Both the position numbers and the translations under genes were made by a program. Source: Acanthornis magna (lineage: Eukaryota > Chordata > Aves > Passeriformes > Acanthizidae). From it: a stretch of 64,000 nt of DNA. Each line of letters opens with the position of its first letter. Position 1 is the stretch's first letter. A model generated the notes under the pieces. The model did not search any database. It had not been told where the DNA came from and worked only from the letters and a program-made list of their open reading frames with translations. Positions 26,001-37,622 of this stretch are shown piece after piece. Where the stretch lies: NCBI GenBank assembly GCA_036785705.1, contig JAWUZG010000001.1, positions 3,286,001 to 3,350,000 of the forward strand, given 5' to 3'.

Positions 26001-28242
26001 ATGAGGTTTCCAGTGAGCTCGAGCCCAGGAAATGGGCACTGTGTGCCCAGCACGGCAGTTCCTGGGGCATCCTGTAACAAACCTCAGGCCATGCAAGAGT
26101 GGAGACTTTGCTCTGCAGTTTGTCCCCCTGCAGCAGCAGTGAGGCCTTCTCTGACCCCAAAAGTTGCTCTGATTTTATGTCAGCCAAGACTCAGAATCCC
26201 TGGTTTTCATGGGTGTGGGATTTGGGACCAACCTGAAAAATAAACCGCAGACATTTACACTTCAGGCATTACCGATGCTGCTGTGTCCATCTTTCTACTG
26301 AAAGTCTGCCAGAGGAGGGATGAGGAACCAGTGCCTGCCTGGAACAGCTCAGCTGAATTCCCGGAGAGAAGTGGACTGAAGCTGTGTCTTCCTCCCAGGA
26401 AAAGGCTCTTCCTGCCCTGAGCCCAAGGAGGAAGCCAGAGCTCCCCTCACCACTCGAAAAGCTGCTGAGAGCAGAGATAAGAACAGCCACAGCTGCCTCT
26501 CAGCTCCCTCTCACTGCTTGGTTATCTTCACTTCCATCACTCCAGGGATGCAACTTCCAGCAACTGGTAGCAATTTAATAACCAGTTATGGGATTAATCT
26601 CCCTCCAGGTGGGTTCTGAAAGCCTCATGGACACATTCAAATCTCGATTCCCAGGAGAGAACTGACCTTTTGCTCACCATAAGCAGATATATGTGTGTGC
26701 ATATGTATATAATATATAGTGTAAATAATTTTCAAAAATTAAAAACCACCCCCAAAACAATTAAGGGGTAAATGCACTAAGTTTTCAAGCTCTTGGGCTG
26801 TCAACTATGACTCGTTCCCAGCAGCAAACGTCACTCCCCTTTATCCCCTGCACAACAGAAACTTTTTTCTTGCAGGTAAATGTCACAGAACAAATAAATA
26901 TCAGCAACAGCTAAATGTTTTCCTCCTTCTTAAGTGTCTCAACCACTTTTTTATTTGCCTGACAGCTTGGATCCAGGTAATGGAGGGAAGGAAGGAAGGA
27001 TGGAGAGAGGCTTTTTTACAGAGCACTGTTTGCTCTTCCAACAAGGATCATAAACACCAAGTGTTTGAATGGCACAATCCCACCCCAACAATAATAACTT
27101 AAAAGCAAAGTTTATAGTTCAAACAATGCAAGTAAATATTTTGACATTTGCTCATTTGTTTGATTCCTGCTCAAATAGTTTCCTACTCCCAGTACACTGG
27201 GATTTCCTTAGGAGTAGCTGGAAAAACCTATTTATAGTGGAGTTCTGAGAAGAGACAGCAAAGTGCCACCTCAGAGGAGCACCTTCAGCAGGGCAGAGCA
27301 GCAGGAAAACCTCAGCTTGGCGCAAATTAGTGATGAAGCTCAAAGAAAGGAAAAAATAAGGAAAAAATTGATGTATTTATCAAGGGGCAACAGCAGGCTC
27401 CTGGCATCATTATTGATGGATTGATTTTGAAAATATTCACTCACCTGGCAAGGACACATGGTCCTAATACTACAGCGCCGCTTTTGGGGGACAATAATAA
27501 TTAGTTCGTTAACTCACTTTTTCATTTATCCACCTTAATTTATACTTCCCAACCCACCTGGTCCTGCCAGGTCAAACACACAGGGAGTGTCCATTGCTCA
27601 TCCCTGGCACTGTGGATCCCACGTGGATCTGCCAGGCTGGGAATGCCCATCCAGGGCTGTTCCCCAATTCTGCACAGCTCTGCCTTTCCTGGAGGCTAAC
27701 AGTCCCCACATAAAGCAGAGACAACGGCGTCAGCAAAGTGCCGGAGCTGGACACAGCAGCTCCTCACAGCTCATCCTGCAGCCCTGCCAAGCACACAGTG
27801 ACTGCTCTGCTGGAACAGGCAAAGGGAAAAATGCTGAGGGCTTGAGGAAATCGGGCAGACTCCACAATAGAGGTGGTTTTCTAAGCCTGAATATACACAA
27901 AATTATGTGTGCTGTGGCACGTGCATCAATGTGCTTTACATTTGTATCTACAGAACAGAAACAGCCCAGTGGATTTCTCTCACTGAAGTAGAAATTACAG
28001 CAAGTCTGCAAACTCAGCAATTGACAAAGGGAAGATTTATACTTTTTCTGTTATCACACTATATCACTGTGGGTAGACAAAGATGCCTGATAGCACCCGC
28101 TGGAGTTCAGGGTGTTGCCTGTGAGTGCTGCCATTCCTGGGTCAGATTCCAATTTCAGAGCTTCCCAGCCACTGTGGCTCCATCCCAGAGCAAGGGCCAA
28201 CACAGCACCTCAGCTCCAACAGGCTTTCAAGCGATGCACCAT

Positions 28243-28345
28243 AAATCACAGAATGGTTTGGGTCAGAAGGGACCTTAAAGCTCATCCAGTTCCGTCCCTT
28301 GCCATGGGCAGGGACCCCTTCCTCTAGGCCAGGCTGCTCAGAGCC
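28243..28345 (-). mobile_element. CR1 LINE 3' fragment
   Basis: On the plus strand it reads TCACAGAATGGTTTGGGTCA, GAAGGGACCTTAAAGCTCAT, TTGCCATGGGCAGGGAC and CCAGGCTGCTCAGAGCC in order. This is the reverse complement of the conserved CR1 3' end. It is truncated to about 100 bases and is non-coding. Confidence 0.9.
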
Positions 28346-29250
28346 CTCACGGGAGCCTGGGGTGGCCTCAGGCCCATCTTGTCAGGTTATGGGGACTCAG
28401 GCACGTTCAGGTTCCTCGGGGGGTCACAAATTGTCTCCTATGATGGGAAGAACTTCATTCTCCCAAGTCCCTGCCTTGAGCTTTATGGGTTTGAGAGATG
28501 CAGGAAGAGAAATTGCCATCAAAAACTGAGGCACGATTGTTGAGTACAAACCTACAACACACTTTATCAGCTCGAGGAGCCTGACATCAGCGAAGACAAC
28601 TCCCAATGCCAAGGCCTGACTTTAGCCCAAATTCTTTCCACAGAATGATAAGATAACAGAAATCTTTTACATAATCAAAGACATGAAACAGTTTCTCCTT
28701 CATCTACATATGTTTCCTCAGACTTAACTCCTTCCTCGTAGGCTCAGGAACACTGCTGCAGAAATGCTCTTTGCAAGGGCACCTTCCACCAGCATCCCCC
28801 GAGAAAGGCTCCCCAGAAACGCTCCTCTGCCCCACCCAACAGTGCCACAGGTTGAATTTGGAATGACTTCCCCAGTGGCCTGACACACCTGGGGGCCACT
28901 GCACTGCAGGGAAAGAGATGCAATGACATTTAATATTACTTAAAATAAAGATCCTGTAATCTGGATAAAGCAGCAATATTCACTGGTAACAGATACTGAC
29001 CAAAATAGAGGCCATTCCCCTGTTGCTGTATCAATCCCAGGCTGCACACAAAACCATTTTGAACACCCTTTAAAGGAAGGCAGAGGATTCTAATGAATGA
29101 GAGAGAGCCATGCAATCCCTGCAGCACAACCTGCGCGTGGATCAGGCGGTGAAACTGCTGTGCAAGAAGCATCCAGCCACACGAGGTGTGGGGCCAGCAA
29201 ATGGGAAGGCAAAGAATAAACAGGATGCAAATTGGGATTTTTTCTGTATA

Positions 29251-29525
29251 TCATGGAATGGTTTGGGTTGGGAAGGAAGGGACTTCTAAAAGTCACCCAA
29301 TTCAATGCAAGGAGCAGGGACAGCTTCAACGACATCAGGTTGAAATCTTGCAGGTTTCCAGGCATGGGGCACCCACCGCCTCTCTGGGACATCTGTGCCA
29401 GTGTCTCATCACCCTCACTGTCAGAATTTTCTTCCTTAGATCTAATTTAGGTCAATCCTCTTTTAGTTGACAACCATCACCCCTTGTCCTGCTGCAACAG
29501 GCCCTGCTAAAAAGTTTGTTCCTGT
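29251..29525 (-). mobile_element. CR1 LINE 3' fragment
   Basis: The landmarks ATGGAATGGTTTGGGTTG, CTCTGGGACATCTGTGCCAG, CATCACCCTCACTGTCAGAA and CACCCCTTGTCCTGCTGCAA are the reverse complement of the last 270 bases or so of CR1. It is a 5'-truncated copy in the same orientation as UPF2, less than 1 kb beyond the UPF2 polyadenylation signal. Confidence 0.9.
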
Positions 29526-30190
29526 ACATTGAACCTTGATTATTTCATTCACAATGATCTTTGAGGTTTTGATCCAGCACAATATTAGAATAATAAATTT
29601 TAAAATTAAACTTCAGAAGGTTTCACTGAATTGTTTTCTGATTTCAGCCTGAAGTCAGGAAAATCCCCAGGTGGCCCAAAACTATTTTTAGCAAATAATT
29701 TTATAAAGACATTTCCATTGATCCCAATTTCATTCAAGGCATTGGATTGACACACACAAAACAGAACTAATACTTTATTTTTATGCAGTTACTCAACCTG
29801 GATAAATTAAATGCTTTGGAAACTAAGCAGCATGTTGAGAAAAGGAAGCTGACTCTAGTCTGAACCACAATTAGATGCTTAATTTGCTATTAGGAATTGC
29901 TAGACATTGTTCTTTGGGGAAGTGGGAATTCGTCTGACCAGTGGACATGGTCACACTGGTGTAGGAGACATTCCTGGAGGAGCTCAGAGTTACAAATGTG
30001 ATTAATAAACAGACCCATGAATTTCATGTGGAAAGAAAATGATATGAAAAAAATCAGGTAAGACTTGAATCAAATACCTGGAATTCCTGTCCAAACTACA
30101 GCCCACAATATGCCACAAACCCTTCAAAACATCATTTCCAAAGAACAAACTGAATGTCAAGAGGCAGACACAGACTCTAAATTACAACAC

Positions 30191-30196
30191 TTTATT
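30191..30196 (-). terminator. UPF2: Polyadenylation signal, UPF2
   Basis: AATAAA on the minus strand, followed by a GU-rich segment (AGTCTGTGTCTGCC) at the right distance. Alternatives are at 30515-30520 (proximal) and 29774-29779 (distal). Confidence 0.65.
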
Positions 30197-31208
30197 GCAG
30201 CATTGGCAAAGGTCAGATTTCTGAAGCTGGTGAAGATCGGGCGGCATTTCTGTATGAAATGTTACAATTTTACAAGTCTCTCTTCCTACATGCAGAAACC
30301 AAAACCAGTGGTAAAAAGGATTTTAAAAGAGCTAGAAAAAAGAATTAGTAGTAACATACAGATGGGATCCTTAACTCAATGAACTACCTCTACCTGAAAG
30401 CAAACAAAACCCTATGCTAATAAATAACAGATTGTCAGAAACAGACCAAGGAACCTCATTTCTACTTAGAAAAAAATAAAAATTCTACTTGTTTCCAGAC
30501 TTAAATCTTTTTTTTTTATTTTTTTTTAAACTTTTTGTTTGTTTCAATAGACATAGAGGCTTATCAACCCATGAAGATCAACAAAATATTTGGATCCACT
30601 CCTTGACATCCTCCTGTTATGCTGACTGGCACGTTTTGGTTTTCAATGATACATACAATGGGCTCAACTATATCCCTGTCCTTAGGCTGGTGTCAGGCTG
30701 TTCCAAGCAGTACGAGTCAACACCCTGTGTTCATCAACTTCACTTTCTATTTTAAACCTTAACAGACGTTTTACCTCCTTGGCTCTTCAGTTTTTCACCC
30801 CTCCCCACCCCCTTTCTGGCACATCTGGCAGCAAAAGGCTCTTCCTTAACCAAGAACGTCCTCGCTGAGGAGTGTTTGAGAAGTTATCCTACTCGGCAGG
30901 GTTTTCTTCTGGATTTTGCCGTTTGCTCTATGTTTCTCTACTGTAGATTTGCAGCCCTCAAAGAACATCCTTCCAACACCAAGCGATCGAGTCGCAGACA
31001 ACGTAACTTGCGGTGAGTTCAGAGCTTTGTTTCCCTCACGCTGTGCTGCCAAAGGCCATTCCTGTTCCAGTGGAATCGTCTGAACTCCAGGCTGATCCCA
31101 GCTCTCACCGAGCTGCTCGCCGGTCAAGTTCCCCATCTCGTTCGTTTGCTTCTGCTCCTATGAGAAGATTAACCCTCAACGCCGTTCCCATAACAAAAAG
31201 CTTTTTTT

Positions 31209-31234
31209 GGGGGGGTGGGGGGGGAGAGGGGAGG
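31209..31234 (-). promoter_or_regulatory. C-rich tract in UPF2 3'UTR (G-rich on plus strand)
   Basis: Plus-strand G7, T, G8, then short G runs. In the UPF2 mRNA this is a nearly pure C tract about 160-185 bases past the stop. Such tracts are typical binding sites for poly(C)-binding proteins (PCBP/hnRNP K), and the DNA G strand could form a quadruplex. Function is inferred. Confidence 0.4.
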
Positions 31235-31391
31235 CTGCTCTTCATTCCCCACGGCCCCAGCCTGTCCCAGGTTTCGGTTCTGAACGCTCTAGACTGACAT
31301 GCTGAGATGTGTCCACTGCTCTCGTTTAATCGCTGGAGGACTCCACAACACCAGAGATACAGGACCTAATGAAATGACACTGGCGGCTGGA

Positions 31392-31401
31392 TCAACGTCT
31401 C
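31392..31401 (-). CDS. UPF2: UPF2 terminal coding segment (last Arg codons and stop)
   Basis: After acceptor CCCGCAG, one base completes the Arg codon begun in exon m, then AGA CGT TGA. The protein ends GGRRR as in human UPF2. The stop codon lies only ten bases inside the last exon, so no junction lies downstream of it. Confidence 0.9.
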
Positions 31402-34400
31402 CTGCGGGAAGAGAGAGTGGGGAATCAGTTCAGTCTGAGCTGCCCAAAACTCTGCGGGTGAGCAGCCCCAGAAAGCAGCTGCCACTCATTCTGATACTCT
31501 TTTACCCTCTAACAGAAAGTGACATATTTCTGTTTTCTGCACAGACATTTCAAAAGGCCACGTCAGACAAAAGGGGGATAATCTGCATCCTGTCGTCCCA
31601 GATGAGATGCTGAACTACTGAAGCACACTGCTGAGCTGTGAATTTGTTGAAAAAATGGCTTATTGTAAACAGTTTTCATCTTTCTGTGCAGTTTCTTAAT
31701 GCTTAGAAATTCTCCAGAAATGTTACAAAGGCCTTTTTACAGGCAAATTATTGGTTAGAACCTCTTTTAGAGTCAAGAGTTGCATTAAAACCTTCCATCA
31801 CCCCTTGCTCATGAAACATATCCCTACCCACAAAAAGTCATATTTAATTGTCTTAAGAACACACAAATGCATTGAAGAATGACACGAGTTTGCAGGCAGG
31901 GGATTCGACAAGACCAGGGCAATCTGGAGTAACGCTACCCCAGTGTCACTGACTTCAGCACAACTGCAGTTACTGCATCTGGGCTTGTTTTCAGCTGATT
32001 ACTAAGCTGCAAATTAAAATTAATAATACACAGCAAAATAAAACTTCAATTTTTTACAATTCCAAGAAAGCTCCAGGGCTATACACCCAGATTTTTTACC
32101 ATATGAACACAGCAGTTCATGTTTCTTTACATCAATGCATAAACCTCCAGTGTTTGTTGGAACAGTCATTTCATCTAAACCTGTTTGTTACTGAACATCT
32201 TGCAAGAAAAATGTTACAGACATATTAACTGGACATGGTAACTTCTGCATCTCTTGTACCAGATGAAGCTTTCACACTAATTTTGTATTTGCATATGTTG
32301 CTTTGTTTTGATATCCAGTATTTCTGTGTTTTAAACATTCTGTGTATTTTTGCCAGGAAGTCCCAAGCTGATGCATCACTAGAACTCACTGCAGCTCTGG
32401 TTTTAACCACCTTTTCGTGTTCCATAATGTAATATTCTAATTATTTGTGGCACACTTGATATCAGGAACACTGTCTGTATGCTTTCTATTGAAAGGAACT
32501 TAAATTTTGGTTTATTTTGTAGGCTGACATCTCACTTGCAGAATGTTACAACTGAAGAGAGACATCGCTGAATTGCAGGATCATGCTTTTACCTCTCCAT
32601 CTTCCCTTAAAAATAATCCTACTGCTGATTGGGGAGGGAAGGAAAAAGCCTGGGACTGGCTGCATATCTCTAATTTGGTCAAAATGACTCTCACCCAAGC
32701 CAGCAGCTGCCAGAGCACACTGGTGGCAGATCCCTGTTTCAGGGGATTACAGCAAAGTGCTGCTGCCAAAAAGAGTAGTAAGAGTTTTTCCCAAACCAGG
32801 CATTTCACACTTGTGTCCAAACTAGTAAACTTGATCCAAACCTGTATTTAGCAAGGTCAAACTCAGTACACAGATGTAATTAAAACCATCTTGAGCTCTA
32901 CGTGTAAAATGAATCAATTCTTTGCAGTTTCCTCCCACACTTCCCTTCCTGCCACTGACACAGTTATTAATTTGTGTAACATTCATAGTCAGCCACTGCT
33001 GAACATTAACACTGCCTACCTATGACAGGGAAATACACAGAACCTCTGCAGCCAAACCATGGCTGGAGTAGAAAACTGGAAGCCATGAAAACACAGAAAC
33101 CTCGCACCATAGGCCATGAAATAATTGCAGATCAGTGGCACTTGTGGAGAGCTCAGTCAGCAAGACAACATTACAGCTTAAACTGAGAAGTGCCCAGGAG
33201 AATATCAATAATCAACTCCTCGCTGCATGTTGCTGACATCACAAGATCACAAAAATCACTTTATTTCTTAACACGTGAGACCTCTGAAGTTGGATTTCAC
33301 ACTTCTCCCTAATCCCCTTGTGTCCTCCAAACCACAGCACTGCATTTCTGCAGTGCTGCATTTCTTCATAAATCTCACAAACTTCCAGCTCCGAACACCT
33401 CCTCTCCCAACTCACTCTCTGCTTTGCTTTTCTCAACCAATCGCAGCTTTGTTTTCTCTCCCCCCAAATCACATTAACCAAAACTAGGAACGTGGAACAG
33501 AAAACACCAAGGTGCCCATTAAAAACCTATCAAATCTGACTTACCACCTTCCATACTGTAAACATGACAAATTCAAATAAACCACAAAAGCTGAACTCAC
33601 TTAAGTAAGAGAATCTTAACTTCTGCAAGCTGTTTTATATTCTCATCGATTCATCAAAAATAAAATGCTCTGACAAAGTGAAATCAAAGTCAGTGTGCAG
33701 AGGGGGCTGGGAGCAGGAGAGCATTCTGGGGACTGGTAGCTGGTTGCTAGAAGGCCATGAAGCTGCAGGGGTTTTTGGCAGGTAATTGGTATTATTTCTA
33801 TTAAAAGAAGTTTTTCAAACACAGGAGTCTTTCTAATAGAGCATGGCTAATAAATATAATTTTGCCTTCCCTCTGAACTAAACTGTGATCCGGTTTTCTC
33901 TCAACTTTGCTACCTGGGTTAGACTCACACCTAGCTTGCAGAGCTTGGCAAGCACCATCCTGCCAAGGCAAACACCTGAGGCTTTTCTTGTTTTCAGTTC
34001 AGCTCCAGTGCAGTCCCACCAGAAGTAGCTGCAGGATTTGGAGCCCCCCTCCCTTATTTCTCCCTTTGCTTTCCTCTCATGAAACAGCTGAAAAGGTGGG
34101 TTGGAATTTCTTAGCTGTGTTTCAAAGGCTCATCTCAGTAAGAAGTGAATTCAAAGCTTCATAAAGCAGTATTGCCAAGGCATCAATTTCATGACAGGTG
34201 ATGTATGAATTGTGTGGGTCCAGTAGCTGAAACAGGAAATCATGTTAAATTCACATTTCTCCTTATTATCCAAACTCTGATTTTTCAGCATTAAAGCAAT
34301 ACTCTTTATGATGAGAACATTTAGCTAATAAAATCCCAGCATCCTGTTATTACTGTTATGCTTCATTTTTCTTTATTAAATGGGTTAAAGAGAAAAAAGA

Positions 34401-37400
34401 GTCAGATGTAAGCAGGAGACCTAAAATCATCATTTAACTTGAATATGATTTGGTTTGCCAGCCTATACCTGCATCCCCAGGGGAACTTTGGACACAGGCA
34501 GGCCCCTGTTTACTATACTTTCAAACAACAACAAATTTTGAGGTTACTGCTTTTAATAAGGAGAGCTTTAACAAGATAAAATCCTTGGTAAGGCTCCGCT
34601 TCTCAACAGAAGAAATAATTACAGGGAGAAATTTGACTTTCTTGGTAATCAATGTTTTTAAATAGATTATATATAATGCGGTTATTTTCATTTCACTTTT
34701 AAAACCAAGACATTTAATGGATCTCAATCCTCTTAAACAAAGGAAAACCACTTTAAGAAGCTGTTCATAACTGTAAAAGTCTATTTTTATGATAATCCCA
34801 TCACCAAAAAAAAAATTACTTTAGTAAATTTTGTGTTTCCTGAAGGTGGTAGTTTAATAGCCTGAGAGCCGAAGGCCTCTCTTAACACACAAATGCTGCA
34901 GAACTGGAGGCAATAGGAAAAATTGTTTTCTTCCCAGTTCTGCTGAAGCAAATCAAGGAACCCTACTTTTAATGGAGTCACAGTAAATTATCTTTAAGGC
35001 CAGTCAGCCTTAAATGTGCAAGTCCCAGAAAGAATCTCCTCCTTACAGAATTAGCAGGTCTCAAAACCTGAGGTAATATAAGCAGGCAATTCCAAACAAA
35101 CAGGAATAAACTCCAATTTTTGATCCAGCATTTTGCACATACTAAATAATACGAAATCTGGCAAAGCTTGTAAATCTCACTGCATTTACTTTACTACAGA
35201 ACACGGACATTAATAGAGAAGTAAAAACTAAAAAACTGCAAAATATTTCTCTTTTTAAAAAACATATACAGGGCTAATTGCTTAGAGAGATCCAGTTGTT
35301 CAAGGCCAACAACATATGGAAGAATCCAATGCTGCCTTCACTGATTTCTGAAATGAACTGTCACAATAGGTAGATTTGGATTTAACTTCTTAAAAGGTGT
35401 CTGAAACACAGTTTAGCAACACAAAAGCAAAGGTAAAGACAACAAATCAATTTTTCTATTCTTAACACTACCTGAAATGTAAGAAAGGCCTCATCCCTAC
35501 CTCAGCTATCAGAACCTGTCACATTGCGCATTCCAGCAGAATAAACCAGGAGATTTATTTGTTCCGATTATCCCTAACCTCAAGAAATTAAAAATAAAAA
35601 GTTGCATACCTTAGAGAAAGCAGAAAACTATTATTTCCAGTAAGTCTGAGTTATTTTGCAAGAAAATAACATATCAGTCATGTTCACGGACAAAGAAGCA
35701 GCAACACAACACAGTGTACTTATGGAAGTGATAACATCTGTGTTACACACGTTGATTCTGCTATGGAAGAATGTGAAACCTTCTCAAAACAGATATTAAA
35801 TTTAGCAGCTCAGCTCCTATCTGCTCTCAGCAAGATACTCCAGTGTCCTCAGAATCCACAGGATAATCTCTTGACAAAGCATGGGGGGGTCTGGGCAGAG
35901 ACTGCAGTGCACTCTTCAAAGTCACAAGACAGTTTTCAATATATCCTATAAATCAGAGGCTCTAAAAATGCAGGCAATGGACAATCTGTGCCAGTGGGAA
36001 GCCACTGGTGGACCCACAGTCTCCAATAAATAAATGGAGTTAAGAAAAATATTATTCCCTTGCTGCAGGCTGAGATGGCTCAACTGATGCATGACTGCCA
36101 GGCAGAGCATTGCAGTACACAACAAATAAAATGCACCTGCTCAAACAAACTTCCTGCTCTCTGTTCCAAAAAGCTTATGGATTAAAAGGAACAAAGAGTA
36201 AATTTCAACACACAAAATTACATCAGAAATGCAAGTGCATGGCACTTGAACAAGCAAACAGTACTCAAGCTGTTTGCTGGAAAACGTCTGACCTACTTCA
36301 CAGCGAAGTCCTACATTATATTTTCCCTACAACATCTGAATATAAAAGGTTTTCTAAAGAAATGCATTTAAAAGAAATCTACAGATATCGCATCTACTGG
36401 TCTGGCTGCTGTATTTGAAGAATAACTGCAGTGTGCTCCTCGTGCCTGGAAGAACAGAAGACTGCAGCTATTTATGAAACACCTGCAAGTATTGTGGCAA
36501 TTCGGTGTAACTGAACACTTTGTATTCCTAAAACAGCATTAGGTCACAGTGATATGAAAAAGCTAAATGGAAAGCACTGCTCATTTTATTGAGTTCTATC
36601 TGGTTCATTTTAAAAAAAACATTTATTTGAAATGGCCATCTTTGAAAAAAATTTTCAAGCAGTGTCTGTACGAGGTCTCGTTGGAGTAAGCGATCATCAG
36701 GACATTATAAAATGATCATAAATATGTACCACGAAGAGGTTGGAAATGCCACTGGAACACAGCAATAGTACATTACATTAACTTATCTGCAGCGCACAAA
36801 GACAGACCCATTAGGAGGTAAACTGTCCCTTCCCAGTTGCTGCTCCTATCAAACCACCTTCAAAATGAACTTGCAAAGAAAAGAGAAACATGGAAGCAAG
36901 TTTGCATTTCACCCGAAACTCTGTCTTATCCAAATTTGTGCTGCAGGGCTAATTTAATGGTTTATTTGCCAGCCTACTCTGAGTGAGAAACGACATAGTA
37001 AAGCTTCAGAACAACTATGAAACAATGGGGAATGACTCTATTCATGTTAATGCTGGTTTTGGTATACTCTTGCATAGCATAAATTGAAAGTTCTCCCCCT
37101 TCCCCACCTTTACTATATTTACTTACCATTCAGGGCATCAAATACAGAGGAATAGCTGACAAATTCACGACACAGAAAGAGCATAATGGGAATTTCTGCA
37201 GATGCTAAAAAAAAAAATCTTTTCCCCATCTCACTGTGAAAGCAGACTTGCATCTTTTCCCCTACAAAAAGAGGCTAAGATTCTACCAGCCATTTCACAA
37301 CTGAAAAATAACCTTTTGGCTTGTCAAGGAGGTACAGACACTGTTAGAAGCAAAAAACACTGCTTGGCATCTTAAGAGAATGCTTTAGGATGAAAACGAC

Positions 37401-37501
37401 TGCCCAATGCACTCACTAAAGAGATCATTATCTGTTTCCATTATGAAGGTAATCACTTGCCTAGAACCAGAACTACCACATTTAAAGGAAGATTGTCCTA
37501 C
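31402..37501 (-). other. UPF2: UPF2 last intron
   Basis: 6.1 kb, GTAGGA to CCCGCAG. It is the longest complete intron of UPF2 here and separates the last three codons from the rest of the coding sequence. No interspersed repeat or gene recognised; short overlapping frames only. Confidence 0.88.
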
Positions 37502-37622
37502 CTCCCACCGGTTTTAAAGATTAGATCTGCATTAGGTGCTCCCTTCGGATGCTGGTAACGAGGCCGCCGCTCACGATTAGTATTTGCTGGAGCTGGACGC
37601 TGTGCCAGAGACTGCAACATTT
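37502..37622 (-). CDS. UPF2: UPF2 exon m (about residues 1230-1270)
   Basis: It starts with two bases completing Glu, then MLQSLAQRPAPANTNRERRP and RYQHPKGAPNADLIFKTGG, and ends with the first two bases of an Arg codon at AG|GTAGGA. This is a basic, proline-containing tail. Reading through the donor meets TAG at once (37498-37500). Confidence 0.96.

Larger units (their letters stand above)
20796..30174. other. Intergenic region between convergent PROSER2 and UPF2
   Basis: About 9.4 kb between the two 3' ends. Base composition rises in GC around 22.7-28.4 kb, where stop codons are sparse and long frames overlap on both strands (24409-24984 plus, 24538-25218 minus). Their Pro/Gly/Cys/Trp-rich translations look like random GC-rich sequence and have no recognised domain. 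The region holds a CA repeat and two CR1 3' ends. The human locus has an annotated antisense lncRNA near PROSER2, and nothing here identifies an equivalent. Confidence 0.7.
30175..31391 (-). other. UPF2: UPF2 3'UTR
   Basis: About 1.2 kb from the TGA to the inferred cleavage site below the AATAAA at 30191-30196. It includes a C-rich stretch (31209-31234) and an A/U-rich part near 30510-30535, where a second AATAAA (30515-30520) could give a shorter form. Confidence 0.7.

Noticed and set aside
30065..30382. 105-codon plus-strand frame beside the UPF2 3' end
   Set aside because: It is antisense to the UPF2 3'UTR, has no initiation context or splicing evidence and no recognisable domain.
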